Assembly: GCF_024721115.1 (NCBI RefSeq) | Contig: NZ_JAMDHK010000015.1 | Location: 100,111-142,633 of the forward strand | Source: Salipiger pentaromativorans | GTDB lineage: Bacteria; Pseudomonadota; Alphaproteobacteria; Rhodobacterales; Rhodobacteraceae | Reading direction: 5' to 3' | DNA length: 42,523 nucleotides | Shown: positions 14,845-24,351 of the stretch, piece after piece | How the letters are laid out: the number at the start of each line of letters is the position of its first letter | How positions within the stretch are numbered: position 1 is the first letter of the stretch | The notes under the pieces: model-generated | Database searches by the model: none | Seen by the model: only the letters and a program-made list of their open reading frames with translations | What the model was told of the DNA's origin: nothing | Made by a program: the position numbers and the translations under genes

Positions 14845-16227
14845 AATCTGGGTGATGCGGCTTGATCACGCGGCGCGGTTTTCGGTGTCGTTCTCGGCGA
14901 CACCGTCGGTGAATGTGACGCCTTCGATGACCAAAGGCAACTGGTTCGCGCCCTTCAGGCGGCGCCATGTTTTGGCGGCGGTCTGAACGAGCTTGAACAC
15001 CATCAGCTTCGCTGTCGTTTGCGACAGCGCCCCCTTGGTTCGGACGGTCCTGTGCCGGACGGTGGCGAAGACGCTTTCGATTGGGTTGCCCGTGCGCAGG
15101 TGATCCCAATGGTCGGCCGGGAAGTCATAGAACGCCAGCAGCGCGTCGCGGTCTTTTGTCAGGCAGTTTACCGCCTTCTCGTATTTGATCCCATATTTCT
15201 CGGCGAAGATGTCCATGGCGGCCTTGGCCTTAGCGCGGGTCTCGGCCTGCCATATCTCGCGCAGGTCGGCCTTCACCGTCGGCTGCATCGATTTCGGGAA
15301 CTTGTTCAGCACGTTGGCGATCTTGTGGACCCAACAGCGCTGATGACGCGTGCCGGGGAAGACCTCGTCGAGCGCCTTCCAGAACCCCATGGCCCCGTCT
15401 CCCACGGCGATCTCCGGCGGGACGGCAAGGCCGCGGGCCTTGATGTCGACCGGCAACTCGCGCCAACTCTGCGCGCTTTCCCGAACGCCGATCTGGAAGC
15501 CGACCAGTTCCTTCTTCCCTTCGGGCGTGGCGCCCAGAATGACCAGCATGCACTCGGCCTGCGGCTCCATCCGGGCCTGGAGGTAGACGCCGTCCGCCCA
15601 GATGTAGACATACCGCCGCGCCGAAAGATCACGGCGCTGCCAGCGGTCATGTTCCTGCTGCCATTCCCCGGTCAGGCGCGAGATTACGCCCGGCGACAGG
15701 TTTGGCGCCTCCGCCCCCAAGATCGCAGAGAGCGCCTCCCGGAAGTCGCCGGTGGAAATGCCGCGCAGGTAGAGGACTGGCAGCAGGGCATCGAGGCTGC
15801 GCGACCGCCGCGCCCATTTCGGCAGGATGGCGGAGCTGAACCGCACCTTCTCGTCAGCAGGTCCGGCCGCGCGGTCTCGCACCTTCGGGCGGCGCACATC
15901 AAGCGCGCCGATCCCGGTCTGGATGCTTCGCTCCGGCCCATACCCATGCCGGACGATACGCTGCCGGCCATCCGGCAGGACCTCTTCGGCATGCTGAGCG
16001 ACGAAGGCGTCAGCCTCTGCCCGAAGTGCAGCGGCCAGCATCCGGCGCGCCCCATCCCGGGCAATCTCGGTCAGCGGATCGTCAACAGATTCCGGCTGAC
16101 GCAGGGCGATGATGTCGGTATTCTTCGTCATAGGCGTATCGTTCCTTCTGGAAGTTCTGGCAGGCTTCGACACCCGCCACGATACGCCGCCTTCTCAAAC
16201 ACCGTCACCCATTTCCCAGCATAGCTC
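14833..16227. mobile_element. IS256-family insertion sequence
   Basis: About 1.4 kb with one transposase. The ends are imperfect inverted repeats: the left end begins GAGCTATGCTGAAATCTGGG (14833) and the right end, read inwards from 16227, begins GAGCTATGCTGGGAAATGGG, followed on both by TGA. The exact ends are uncertain by several bases because no clean 8-bp target duplication is visible; flanks share only short patches (GCT, AGAG). It splits parE. Confidence 0.8.
14866..16131 (-). CDS. IS256-family transposase
   Basis: 421 residues from the ATG at 16131, beginning MTKNTDIIALRQPE as is usual in this family; an upstream in-frame GTG at 16173 would add 14 residues. The DDE features are visible: YIWADGVYL (first Asp), AVGDGAMGFWKAL with the second Asp, RCWVHKIANVLNKFPKS as the typical IS256 block, and a late acidic residue in RTGNPIESVFATVRHRT. 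No stop or shift is seen, so it is likely active. Confidence 0.92.
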   Translation of the reverse strand: MTKNTDIIALRQPESVDDPLTEIARDGARRMLAAALRAEADAFVAQHAEEVLPDGRQRIVRHGYGPERSIQTGIGALDVRRPKVRDRAAGPADEKVRFSSAILPKWARRSRSLDALLPVLYLRGISTGDFREALSAILGAEAPNLSPGVISRLTGEWQQEHDRWQRRDLSARRYVYIWADGVYLQARMEPQAECMLVILGATPEGKKELVGFQIGVRESAQSWRELPVDIKARGLAVPPEIAVGDGAMGFWKALDEVFPGTRHQRCWVHKIANVLNKFPKSMQPTVKADLREIWQAETRAKAKAAMDIFAEKYGIKYEKAVNCLTKDRDALLAFYDFPADHWDHLRTGNPIESVFATVRHRTVRTKGALSQTTAKLMVFKLVQTAAKTWRRLKGANQLPLVIEGVTFTDGVAENDTENRAA

Positions 16228-16235
16228 GCTGAAAA

Positions 16236-16391
16236 GAGATGGCCCGGGAGCGGGAAGAATTCACGCCGCCGGTGCGCATCCATCCCAGCGGGTCGCATCT
16301 GGTGATCTACCGGCGGGAAGGGCAGGGGGTCGAGATCATCCGTATCCTGCATACCCATCAAGACCTTATGGCCTATCTGAACGACGGCTGA
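16236..16391 (+). pseudogene. ParE toxin, 3' fragment
   Basis: In frame the segment reads EMARERE, then FTPPVRIHPSGSHLVIYRRE, then VEIIRILHTHQDLMAYL and stops at 16391. This is the C-terminal half of a ParE toxin, in line with the 5' fragment at 14680-14832. An in-frame TGA just upstream comes from the junction with the insertion sequence, so no toxin can be made. Confidence 0.88.
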
Positions 16392-16395
16392 CCAG

Positions 16396-16459
16396 TTACA
16401 GTCCAGCCGCCTTGGTCAGGTTGACGCGGAACCTGTCGCGGCGGCGCTGGTAGCGGCGG
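16396..16459 (-). pseudogene. 3' end of a second tyrosine recombinase gene
   Basis: The leftward frame reads RRYQRRRDRFRVNLTKAAGL and stops at 16398-16396, the same final 20 residues as the integrase at 7715-8740, while the DNA differs at about ten of 63 positions. So it is a diverged paralogue, not a recent copy. Its catalytic Tyr is retained but everything upstream is gone, replaced by an RND gene fragment. Confidence 0.85.
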
Positions 16460-16609
16460 GTCCTCGAGCCGGCCGACATTGGCAAGCCCCCAGAGCCCAC
16501 CGAACAGGCAGAACAGGATCGCCAGCCAGACGGCCACGGGGCGACGAATGGCGCCCCGCGCAATACTCATGCGTGCTGCATCAACCGTGTCGGATGCCAT
16601 GCCGGTCAT
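16460..16609 (-). pseudogene. RND efflux permease, N-terminal fragment fused to integrase remnant
   Basis: From ATG 16609 (GGGAG upstream) the protein reads SIARGAIRRPVAVWLAILFC then LFGGLWGLANVGRLEDP, the first transmembrane segment of an RND pump. It closely matches the start of the intact pump at 38982 (SRASIRRPVAVWLAIIFCLL). At about 16460 it joins the tail of an integrase gene in frame by chance. The adaptor gene that should lie upstream is missing. Confidence 0.88.
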
Positions 16610-16654
16610 TCTCCCGTTCCGCAGTTCGTTGGACGACGGCCAAAGCGCCCGCCG

Positions 16655-17072
16655 TCAGAGGCCGACGACCGCGAGACGACCAAGGTTTGCGTCCGTCGCC
16701 TCGGCCTCGATGCGCGCAAGATCGGCGTCCAGCGCGCGCCGCAGCGACCGCCAGTATCGACATCGACAGGTCCGAATCCGCAGTGTCCAGGCCGTTCAGC
16801 GATGCCAGATGCCGGCGCAGCGTGCGGTGCTGCGCATCCTGCGGCAGGCCGGCCTCGAGCGCATCGTGTTCGGCCAGCATCTCCTTCAAGAGCGCCGCCA
16901 TGAGGCCGCGCTTCGTCGGGAAATTGTAGAGGACACCTCCCTTCGACAGCCCCGCTTCGCGGGCGACCGCCTCGAAGGAGGTGTGCGCAACGCCCTCGCG
17001 CGCGGCAATCGCACGCGCCGCGGCAAGGATCCGCAGACTTGCATTCCGGCGCGCGCTTTTCTATTCCTGCAT
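16655..17072 (-). pseudogene. Broken TetR regulator, paralogue of the one at 37268
   Basis: The leftward frame has LRILAAARAIAAREG, FEAVAREAGLSKGGVLYNFP and TKRGLMAALLKEMLAEHDAL, clearly homologous to the intact TetR at 37268 (same SKGGVLYNFPTK core). It is dead: the only start, ATG at 17072, is followed by TAG as the fourth codon; after DLSMSILAVAA the frame shifts, the continuation LDADLARIEAEATDANLGRL being in another frame; and the C-terminal third is missing. With the RND fragment it forms the relic of a TetR-RND module. Confidence 0.82.
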
Positions 17073-17081
17073 CAAGACTGT

Positions 17082-17095
17082 ACCATCCGGTCGGT
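17082..17095. promoter_or_regulatory. TetR-type operator retained beside the broken regulator
   Basis: ACCATCCGGTCGGT here is, on the other strand, ACCGACCGGATGGT, which matches ACCGACCGGACGGT at 37249-37262 at 13 of 14 positions and is followed by ACAG in both. The site lies between the broken TetR gene and the hlyD operon, so it could now place that operon under the intact TetR. Confidence 0.65.
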
Positions 17096-17189
17096 ATAGG
17101 TGAGCGGCGAGACAGCGTCGCCTCCACATGGGGTCAAGGCGACCTGGCAGATTCGTTGGAATGCCGGTTTCCGGTCGGGCGAGGGACTG

Positions 17190-18257
17190 ATGACACGCTT
17201 CAATTCCGTTCTTGTACTAATCGCGGGGCTGGCCCTTGTTGGGGCGGGGTTCTTCCTCTGGCGCGGCGACGGCACCGGGACGACCCCCGACGGATTTGCT
17301 CGTGGAAACGGGCGAATCGAGGCGGTGGAGATCGACGTGGCGGCCACGCGCCCGGGGCGGATTGCGCGCATCCAGGTGCGTGAGGGACAATTGGTCGCAG
17401 CCGGCGATCCGCTGGCTGAACTGGATGTCCGGCAGTTGCAGGCTGCGCGTCATCAGGCCGAGGCCGAGCGCCAGAGAGCCGAGATCGCGGTCGAGAATGC
17501 CAGGCTGCTGGTCGAACAGCGTGCGGCCGAGGTACGGGCCGCCGAGGCGGTTCTGGCTCAGCGAGAGTCGGCGGAGGTCGTGGCCCGACGCCAGTTGGAA
17601 CGGTCAGAGGCGCTGACCGCTGGAAACGTCACGTCCGAGCGCGCCCTGGAACTTGATCGGTCGAACGCGCTCGGGGCCCAGGCGGCTGTCGCCTCGGCCG
17701 AGGCCGCCCTGGCGGCGGCGCGGGCCGGCGTGACCTCGGCCAAGGCCTCGGTGATCGGCGCCGAGGCGGCGGTCGCGGCAGCGACGGCCGCCGTCGAGGC
17801 GATCGACGTCCAGATCGAGGACAGCACCCTGACGGCACCGCGCGACGGCCGCGTGCAGTTCATCGTGGCGCGCGAGGGCGAGGTGGTCGGCGCGGGCGGC
17901 CGGATCGTCAACATGGTCGATCTGGGCGAGGTCTACATGACCTTCTTCCTGCCGACCGCGGCTGTCGGCCGGATCGGGCTGGGCACCGAAGTGCGGCTCA
18001 TCATGGACGCGGCCCCGGGCATCGTCGTGCCGGCCGAGGTGTACTTCGTCTCGGACGTGGCGCAGTTCACGCCCCGCACCGTCGAGACCGAGGTCGAGCG
18101 CGATAAGCTGATGTTCCGCGTCCGCGCCCGCATCGCGCCGGAACTGCTGGCGAAATATGCCGACTACACCAAGACCGGCCTGCCCGGGGTCACCTGGGTC
18201 CGGCTCGACCCCGCTGCCCCCTGGCCTGCTGAGGCCGACGGGCGCGTCCTCGAATGA
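17190..18257 (+). CDS. HlyD-family periplasmic adaptor of an ABC exporter
   Basis: 355 residues from ATG 17190, with GAGGG 5 nt upstream. One N-terminal membrane anchor ([18 protein letters not shown]) precedes a biotinyl-lipoyl-like half ([21 protein letters not shown]), a long alanine-rich coiled coil (about residues 70-190) and a second lipoyl half ([19 protein letters not shown]). It bridges an inner-membrane exporter to the outer membrane. It overlaps the next gene as ATGA. The gene order adaptor, double ATPase-permease, permease matches E. coli yhiI-rbbA-yhhJ. Substrate unknown. Confidence 0.9.
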   Translation: MTRFNSVLVLIAGLALVGAGFFLWRGDGTGTTPDGFARGNGRIEAVEIDVAATRPGRIARIQVREGQLVAAGDPLAELDVRQLQAARHQAEAERQRAEIAVENARLLVEQRAAEVRAAEAVLAQRESAEVVARRQLERSEALTAGNVTSERALELDRSNALGAQAAVASAEAALAAARAGVTSAKASVIGAEAAVAAATAAVEAIDVQIEDSTLTAPRDGRVQFIVAREGEVVGAGGRIVNMVDLGEVYMTFFLPTAAVGRIGLGTEVRLIMDAAPGIVVPAEVYFVSDVAQFTPRTVETEVERDKLMFRVRARIAPELLAKYADYTKTGLPGVTWVRLDPAAPWPAEADGRVLE

Positions 18258-20986
18258 CGCCGACCGCCCCCGTCGTGCGGGCCGACGGCTTGTCGCTTCG
18301 CTACGGCCGGGTCACAGCACTTGATCGGGTGACGCTTGATCTTCCGGCAGGCTGCGTCGTCGGGCTGATCGGCCCGGACGGGGCGGGGAAGTCCAGCCTG
18401 CTTGCGCTGATTTCTGGGGCCCGCAAGCTTCAGGAAGGGCGGCTTGAGGTCTTGGAGGGCGACATGGCGCGCGCCCGCCACCGGGCGCGCATCTGCCCAC
18501 GTATCGCCTACATGCCACAGGGTCTGGGGCGGAACCTCTACCCGACGCTTTCGGTGCGCGAGAACGTGGAGTTCTTCGGGCGCCTTTTCGGCGAAGGCCG
18601 GGCGGAACGGGACCGCCGGATCGCCGACCTGCTTCAAGCGACCGATCTCGACGCCTTCGCCAACCGCCCGGCGGCCAAGCTGTCGGGCGGCATGAAGCAG
18701 AAACTGGGCCTGTGCTGCGCGCTGATCCACGAACCCGACCTGCTGATCCTCGACGAGCCGACCACAGGCGTCGATCCGCTGTCGCGGCGGGAGTTCTGGG
18801 CGCTGATCGGCCGCATCCGTGCTGGTAGCCCCGGCATGAGCCTGATCGTGGCCAGCGCCTACATGGAGGAAGCTGCGAACTTCGATCACCTCGTGGCGAT
18901 GGACGAAGGGCGGGTGTTGGCCACCGGCAGTCCCGCCGACCTGCTGGCCCAGACCGGCTCGGAGGATCTCGACGCGGCCTTCATCGCGCTTCTGCCCGAG
19001 GAACGGCGCGCCCGCCATCATGAACTGGTCATCCCGCCGCGCAAGCGCGAAGCTGTGAACGGCCCTGTGATCGAGGCCGAGAATCTGACCGTCCGCTTCG
19101 GCGACTTCACCGCAGTTGACAACGTCAGCTTCCGCATTCAGCCGGGCGAGATCTTCGGCTTCCTCGGGTCGAACGGCTGCGGCAAGACCACGACGATGAA
19201 GGTCCTGACCGGGCTTCTGGAACTGTCCGAGGGCAGCACGCGCCTCTATGGCCGCAAGATCGATGCCCGCGACATGGAAACGCGCAAGCGCATCGGCTAC
19301 ATGACGCAGAGCTTCTCGCTCTATTCCGAACTGACGGTGCGGCAGAACCTCGACCTGCACGGGCGGCTGTTCGACATGGCCCCGGCCGAGATCGCCCCGC
19401 GCATCGCCGAACTGGCGCGGCGCTTCGATCTAGAGGACGTGCTGGACAGCCTGCCCGCAGCTCTTCCGCTAGGGGTCCGGCAGCGGCTGTCGTTGGCGGT
19501 TGCGCTGATCCATCAGCCCGAGATCCTGATCCTCGACGAGCCAACTTCGGGCGTCGATCCGGTGGCGCGCGACCAGTTCTGGCAAGCGCTGGCTGACCTG
19601 TCGCGCAAGGACGGCGTGACGATCTTCCTGTCCACGCACTACATGTCGGAAGCCGCGCGCTGTGATCGCGTCTCGTTCATGCACGCCGGCCGTGTGCTGG
19701 TCTCGGGCGCGCCCGAAACAATCCGGCAGGAGGTCGGTGCGGCAACGCTGGACGATGCCTTTGTCCACCATCTTCGTCGGGCTGCGGATGACGGCGCAGC
19801 CCATCCACCCGCGACCATTGTTGCACAGCCGAACGGCCGAGAGACCCGACCGCCCGGGCGCTTCAGCCTGGCCCGACTGTTCGGCTTTTCCTGGCGCGAG
19901 GCGCTGGAGCTGCGCCGGGATCCAATCCGCCTAACGCTGGCCAGTGTCGGCAGCGTGATCCTCATGATCGTGCTGGGTTACGGCATCTCCATGGATGTTC
20001 AGAACCTGAAATTCGCGGTGCTCGACCTCGATCAGACTATTCTCAGCCAGTCCTATGTCAACGACCTTGCCGGATCGCGCTATTTCCACGAAGCGCCCCC
20101 TCTGACGGGCTACGACGATCTCGACGCGCGAATGCGCGCGGGCGAAATCAGCCTTGCACTTGAGATCCCGCCCGGCTTTGCCGCCGACCTCGCCCGGGAC
20201 CGCCCGGTCGAGATCGGCGCTTGGTTCGACGGCGCGATGCCGATGCGAGCCGAGACGGTGCGCGGCTACGTCCAGGGGATGCATGTGCATTGGCTAACGG
20301 ACCAGCTCCGCCAAGCCTACGGAGAGGACGCCGTGGCTGGCGACTATGCGCTGGAGGTGCGCTTTCGCTACAATCCCGATGTGGAAAGCCTTGCCGCCAT
20401 GGTCCCCGCGGTCATTCCGCTTCTGCTCATGCTGATCCCGGCCATGCTGGCCGTGCTGTCCGTCTCGCGCGAGAAGGAGACGGGCTCCATCGTCAACCTC
20501 TATGTCACGCCTGCCCGGCGGCTCGAGTTCCTGCTGGGCAAGCAGGTGCCCTATGTCGCCCTCGGCTTCGTCAACTACCTGCTGCTGCTGGCGCTGGCAG
20601 TCCTGGTCTTCGGCGTACCGGTCAAGGGCAGCCTTCTGGCGCTGTCTGCCGGTGCGCTGGTCTATGTCGTGCTGGCGACCGGGCTCGGGCTGCTGATTTC
20701 CGCCTTCACCCGCAGCCAGGTGGCGGCGCTGTTCTTCACTGCGCTCGCGACGCTTATCCCGGCGACGCAATATGGCGGCATTATCGACCCGGTGTCGTCG
20801 CTGGAAGGCATGGGCCGGGTGATTGGCGAGGTCTTCCCGACCAGCCATTTCGTCACGATTTCACGCGGCACCTTCGCCAAGGCGCTCGGCTTAGGCGATC
20901 TAGGGGGATCCTTCTTGCCGATGCTTGCCCTGGTGCCGGTGGTGGTGGCGCTCGGCGCGGTGTTCGTTCGCAAGCAGGAGAAATAG
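18254..20986 (+). CDS. RbbA-like ABC exporter: two ATPase domains plus permease
   Basis: 910 residues in three parts. ATPase 1 (1-240): Walker A GPDGAGKS at 40-47, signature LSGGMKQ, Walker [14 protein letters not shown]. ATPase 2 (about 260-500): Walker [10 protein letters not shown], Walker [14 protein letters not shown], but its signature is LPLGVRQ instead of LSGGQ, so this site may hydrolyse ATP poorly. The C-terminal 370 residues are an ABC-2 type permease with one early membrane span, a periplasmic loop and about five late spans. The layout is that of E. coli RbbA/YhiH. It works with the adaptor upstream and the permease 3 bp downstream. Confidence 0.92.
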   Translation: MTPTAPVVRADGLSLRYGRVTALDRVTLDLPAGCVVGLIGPDGAGKSSLLALISGARKLQEGRLEVLEGDMARARHRARICPRIAYMPQGLGRNLYPTLSVRENVEFFGRLFGEGRAERDRRIADLLQATDLDAFANRPAAKLSGGMKQKLGLCCALIHEPDLLILDEPTTGVDPLSRREFWALIGRIRAGSPGMSLIVASAYMEEAANFDHLVAMDEGRVLATGSPADLLAQTGSEDLDAAFIALLPEERRARHHELVIPPRKREAVNGPVIEAENLTVRFGDFTAVDNVSFRIQPGEIFGFLGSNGCGKTTTMKVLTGLLELSEGSTRLYGRKIDARDMETRKRIGYMTQSFSLYSELTVRQNLDLHGRLFDMAPAEIAPRIAELARRFDLEDVLDSLPAALPLGVRQRLSLAVALIHQPEILILDEPTSGVDPVARDQFWQALADLSRKDGVTIFLSTHYMSEAARCDRVSFMHAGRVLVSGAPETIRQEVGAATLDDAFVHHLRRAADDGAAHPPATIVAQPNGRETRPPGRFSLARLFGFSWREALELRRDPIRLTLASVGSVILMIVLGYGISMDVQNLKFAVLDLDQTILSQSYVNDLAGSRYFHEAPPLTGYDDLDARMRAGEISLALEIPPGFAADLARDRPVEIGAWFDGAMPMRAETVRGYVQGMHVHWLTDQLRQAYGEDAVAGDYALEVRFRYNPDVESLAAMVPAVIPLLLMLIPAMLAVLSVSREKETGSIVNLYVTPARRLEFLLGKQVPYVALGFVNYLLLLALAVLVFGVPVKGSLLALSAGALVYVVLATGLGLLISAFTRSQVAALFFTALATLIPATQYGGIIDPVSSLEGMGRVIGEVFPTSHFVTISRGTFAKALGLGDLGGSFLPMLALVPVVVALGAVFVRKQEK

Positions 20987-20989
20987 GGG

Positions 20990-22102
20990 TTGCGACCAAG
21001 ACATGTGATACATCTTGCCGTGAAAGAATTGCGCGGCCTGTTGCACGACCCGCTTCTCATGGTTTTGGTGGTCTACGCGTTCACGCTAGACATATACACC
21101 CACGCCACCGCCATGCCCGAGACGCTGAACCGCGCCACCATCGGCATCGTGGACGAGGATGCCTCGCCGCTCACGCGCCGCATGGCAGATGCCTTCCTCG
21201 CACCCTATTTCGTGCCGCCGGCGCAGATTGGCCTGGCCGAGATGGATGCGCGGATGGATGCCGGGATCGACACGTTCTCGCTGGTGATCCCCCCCGATTT
21301 CCAGCGCGACCTGCTGGCGGGCGACCGGCCGGAGCTGCAACTGAACGTCGATGCCACACGGGTCAGCCAGGCCTTCACCGGCGCCGGCTATATCCAGGCG
21401 ATCGTCGATCAGGAAATTACCGGTTGGGCCGCCCGCGATGCCGCTGCGGCTGCGCCTCCGGTCGATCTGGCTGTGCGGGCGCGGTTCAACCCGGCGCTGG
21501 ACCCCGGCTGGTTCGGCGCCCTTACAGCGGTGATCAGTGCCGTCACCATGCTTTCGATCATCCTGTCGGGCGCAGCCCTGATCCGCGAACGCGAACACGG
21601 CACGGTCGAACACCTGCTGGTGATGCCTGTCACGCCGGCCGAGATCATGACAAGCAAGGTTCTCAGCATGGGCGCGGTGGTGCTTGTGGCAACCGGGCTG
21701 TCGCTGAACTTCATGGTCCAGGGGGTGCTGGAGGTGCCGATAGCCGGCTCGGTCACCCTGTTTCTTGTCGGGGTGGCGCTGCATCTTTTCGCCACCACCT
21801 CTCTGGGTATCCTGCTGGCCACGATCTCCGGCTCGATGCCGCAATTTGCCATGCTGCTGTTGCTAGTCCTCTTGCCGCTGGAAATCCTGTCGGGCGGCAT
21901 GACCCCGCGCGAATCCATGCCCGAGGCGGTGCAGTACGCAATGCTCGCGGCGCCCAACACGCATTTTATCGCCCTTTCGCAGTCGGTCCTGTTCCGCGGC
22001 GCGGGGCTTTCGGTGGTCTGGCCGCAACTTCTGGCACTGGCGCTGATCGGCACCGCTATGTTTTCCATTGCACTGCGTCGGTTCCACGGGCTCCTGAGGT
22101 GA
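20990..22102 (+). CDS. ABC-2 type permease (YhhJ-like)
   Basis: 370 residues. An N-terminal span (LLMVLVVYAFTLDIYTHA) is followed by a large extracytoplasmic domain (about 35-175) and five C-terminal spans, as in YhhJ/YbhR permeases; the EHGTVEHLLVMPVTPAEI stretch is the ABC-2 family signature. It would pair with the permease half of the RbbA-like protein. The start is a TTG at 20990 next to AGGGG; a GTG at 21005 is possible. It ends in GTGA overlap with the lipoprotein gene. Confidence 0.88.
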   Translation: MRPRHVIHLAVKELRGLLHDPLLMVLVVYAFTLDIYTHATAMPETLNRATIGIVDEDASPLTRRMADAFLAPYFVPPAQIGLAEMDARMDAGIDTFSLVIPPDFQRDLLAGDRPELQLNVDATRVSQAFTGAGYIQAIVDQEITGWAARDAAAAAPPVDLAVRARFNPALDPGWFGALTAVISAVTMLSIILSGAALIREREHGTVEHLLVMPVTPAEIMTSKVLSMGAVVLVATGLSLNFMVQGVLEVPIAGSVTLFLVGVALHLFATTSLGILLATISGSMPQFAMLLLLVLLPLEILSGGMTPRESMPEAVQYAMLAAPNTHFIALSQSVLFRGAGLSVVWPQLLALALIGTAMFSIALRRFHGLLR

Positions 22103-23295
22103 CCGAAAGGCGGCAGGGCATACCGACAAGGCGGGCGACGCTCGCACTGATGGGAGCTGCGGCGGTAAGCGCCTGCGGTGTAGAACCGCGCATCCCATAC
22201 CGCCCGGATGACAGGGCCGCGACACCGTTGCTGGGTGCACCCTATCGCATCCGCACGGACGCGGCGATAGAGGACTATCCACCGGACCTGGGCCCGAGGT
22301 TTCGCGAGAACGGACGGTCGCATTACCTGGCCATTTCCGGGGGTGGCGCAAACGGTGCCTTTGGCGCGGGTGTCCTGGCGGGCTGGACCGCTTCCGGAAC
22401 GCGACCGACCTTCTCGGTCATAAGCGGCGTCAGCACCGGGGCGCTGATCGCACCGCTCGCGTTTCTGGGCCCCGAACATGATGTTACGCTGCGCAATCTC
22501 TATACCGGCGGCGTTGCCGAGGGCATCGGCGGCAAGCCCTCGCTGCTGGGGTTGCTTACGCGGGGTGCGCTTGTCGATCCCCAGCCGCTGCGCCAACTGG
22601 TCGAATTTTTCGTCTCACCCTCGCTGCTGCGTGGAGTCGCGCAAGAACATGCCCGAGGCCGACGCCTCTTCGTATTCACGACCGATCTGGACGCCCAGCT
22701 CGGGGTGATCTGGAACATGGGTGCGATTGCGGGCAGCGGCGATCCGGGCGCTCTGTCCTTGTTTGAGGACGTCCTGATGGCCTCGGCCGCGATCCCGGGT
22801 GCATTTCCGCCGATCCGTATTCGCGGGCAGACCGCTGACGGCCGCACCTTCGAGGAACTGCACGGAGACGGTGCCGTCGTGTCGAACGTCTTCACATTGC
22901 CCGAGACTGTGCTGTTCTCGTTCCAGGGACAGCGCGCGGTCGGGGCGGCGCTGACCGACATCCACATGCTGATGAATGTCAATCTCGAACCGGAATTCAA
23001 CGTCGTGGCGGTGCGACCGAGCGCGATCACCGCCCGCTCGGTTTCGACGTTGCTGAAGTACCAAATGCTGCGCCAGGTCAACGCGACCCATGACTTTGCA
23101 CACGCTGCCGGAATCGGCTTCCATGTCACCTCTATTGACATGGTCGCGCCCGACGATGTCGACACCCTCGAGTTCAATACCGCCTATATGCGCGCCCTCT
23201 ATGCCGAAGGTTTCCGGCGGGCACGCGCTGGGTCGGCGTGGTCAGCGGCTCTGCCACCTCTGGAAGGGGGTGAAGCGATCGTGAGCGCGGGTTAG
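22099..23295 (+). CDS. Patatin-like phospholipase lipoprotein, last gene of the ABC exporter operon
   Basis: 398 residues from a GTG at 22099 overlapping the permease stop (GTGA). The head has RR, a hydrophobic stretch and a lipobox VSAC with Cys26, so it is probably a lipoprotein held in the periplasm. Patatin motifs are complete: SGGGANGAFGAG at 79-90, GVSTG with Ser111, and the catalytic Asp256 in HGDGA. It should hydrolyse acyl esters, likely phospholipids, on the envelope side. Coupled translation with an exporter suggests that the two act on a common lipid or amphiphile. A longer frame open upstream of this start overlaps the exporter genes and is not coding. Confidence 0.88.
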   Translation: MTERRQGIPTRRATLALMGAAAVSACGVEPRIPYRPDDRAATPLLGAPYRIRTDAAIEDYPPDLGPRFRENGRSHYLAISGGGANGAFGAGVLAGWTASGTRPTFSVISGVSTGALIAPLAFLGPEHDVTLRNLYTGGVAEGIGGKPSLLGLLTRGALVDPQPLRQLVEFFVSPSLLRGVAQEHARGRRLFVFTTDLDAQLGVIWNMGAIAGSGDPGALSLFEDVLMASAAIPGAFPPIRIRGQTADGRTFEELHGDGAVVSNVFTLPETVLFSFQGQRAVGAALTDIHMLMNVNLEPEFNVVAVRPSAITARSVSTLLKYQMLRQVNATHDFAHAAGIGFHVTSIDMVAPDDVDTLEFNTAYMRALYAEGFRRARAGSAWSAALPPLEGGEAIVSAG

Positions 23296-23339
23296 GACCG
23301 CCAGATGACGCACAAGCCGTAGCGGCGGCACCATCCTTT

Positions 23340-23798
23340 TCACGCCTTCCCAAAAAGTTCCGAATCCTCGACAACCTTCTGCGCCAGAAGCAGGCTGCAC
23401 CCTAGACTGTCACTTAGTTCGGCCGCGATCGAGCGGCTCAACCAGCGCGTCCAGAAACCGTGCCGGTGGTGTCCGACAACGACAAGATCCGCCTCGGTCT
23501 CAACGGATACCCTGGTGATGGTTGCGACGGGATCGCCGAACTCGATCCGGACCTGCGGCGAAAGCCCCATCCCCGTCAGCCGCTGGCGGCCCTCCTCCAG
23601 GATTGCGTCCAGATCGGCCTTCTGCTGGCCCAGGGCAACGGTATCGGCCCCGATCGCGTAGACATTGCCCGAGGCTGTCTCGACCACCGCCAGAAGAGTC
23701 ACGGCAGCGCCCGTGATCTGCGCAAGGCGCGCGCCCTCGCGTAGCGCCAATCGCCCTTCGCGAGAGCCATCATAGCAGAGCAGGATTCTGGAATACAC
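23340..23798 (-). CDS. Universal stress protein (UspA family)
   Basis: 152 residues from a GTG at 23798 with GGAGG upstream. Typical single Usp domain: ILLCYDGSREG at the start and the nucleotide loop VVVGHHRHGFWTRWLSRSIAAEL, which lacks one Gly of the usual G-2x-G-9x-G pattern. It is divergent from the marR-emrAB operon across a 97-bp gap with palindromes, so both may respond to the same regulator. Confidence 0.9.
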   Translation of the reverse strand: MYSRILLCYDGSREGRLALREGARLAQITGAAVTLLAVVETASGNVYAIGADTVALGQQKADLDAILEEGRQRLTGMGLSPQVRIEFGDPVATITRVSVETEADLVVVGHHRHGFWTRWLSRSIAAELSDSLGCSLLLAQKVVEDSELFGKA

Positions 23799-23823
23799 GG
23801 CTTGGCCTCCGGGCTCGAATTTA

Positions 23824-23877
23824 GTCTTGCAAGACGGTTGCTTGCATACTAATTAGCTTCCTATCTTTTTGCAAGAC
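23824..23877. promoter_or_regulatory. Promoter and MarR operator candidates
   Basis: GTCTTGCAAGAC (23824-23835) is a perfect 12-bp palindrome, and its half TTGCAAGAC recurs at 23869-23877. Between them TTGCTT (23838-23843) and TATCTT (23862-23867), 18 nt apart, form a rightward promoter. The copies flank the promoter, as expected for autorepression by the MarR protein. Confidence 0.6.
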
Positions 23878-23895
23878 AACCAGAAGCAAGAGCTG

Positions 23896-24351
23896 ATGAC
23901 TGCTGCACCAGACATGGCGGAGACCTTCACACGCGCTCTGGCAATTGTGTCGCGCCAGTGGAAGCGCAGGCTCGACGTACAGTTTCGTCATCTGGGTCTT
24001 TCACAAGCACGCTGGGGCGTGATTTTAGAACTGTCCCGGCACGAGGATGCGACCCAGATCGAACTGGCGCGCGTCCTTGGCATCGAGGGGCCGACCCTGG
24101 TGCGCTTGCTGGACGGTCTTGAAAGAATGGGGTTTGTCGAGCGCCACCCAAGTGCCGAGGACCGACGCGCCAAGAAACTGGTCCTGACTGAAGCAGCGAT
24201 GAGGATTCTTGAGAGGATGAAGTCGATCGCCGCAAATAGTCGCTTGGAAGTTCTTGAGGACATTCCTGCGGACGATCTTCGCACCGCGACCCGCGTCCTG
24301 GCGCAGATTGCATCCCGGCTGGAGAAGATGGGTAATGACGAAAATGGATGA
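23896..24351 (+). CDS. MarR-family regulator of the EmrAB-type pump
   Basis: 151 residues from the ATG at 23896, chosen because the predicted promoter would start RNA near 23874; an in-frame TTG at 23869 lies before that. Winged helix: LSQARWGVILELSRHEDATQIELARVLGIEGPTLVRLLDGLERMGFVERHPSAEDRRAKKLVLT, the complete MarR pattern with the DRR wing. It overlaps the adaptor gene by 17 bp, like E. coli mprA-emrAB. Ligand unknown, presumably a lipophilic or phenolic compound. Confidence 0.9.
   Translation: MTAAPDMAETFTRALAIVSRQWKRRLDVQFRHLGLSQARWGVILELSRHEDATQIELARVLGIEGPTLVRLLDGLERMGFVERHPSAEDRRAKKLVLTEAAMRILERMKSIAANSRLEVLEDIPADDLRTATRVLAQIASRLEKMGNDENG

Noticed and set aside
15019-16224. 401-residue rightward frame over the IS256 transposase
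   Set aside because: Antisense shadow of the transposase, which has a complete family pattern.
20221-22098. Long open frame continuing into the patatin lipoprotein gene, seemingly a 1024-residue protein
   Set aside because: This part overlaps the exporter genes in another frame and translates to a low-complexity Arg/Gly/Ala-rich product; only the part from the GTG at 22099 has patatin motifs.
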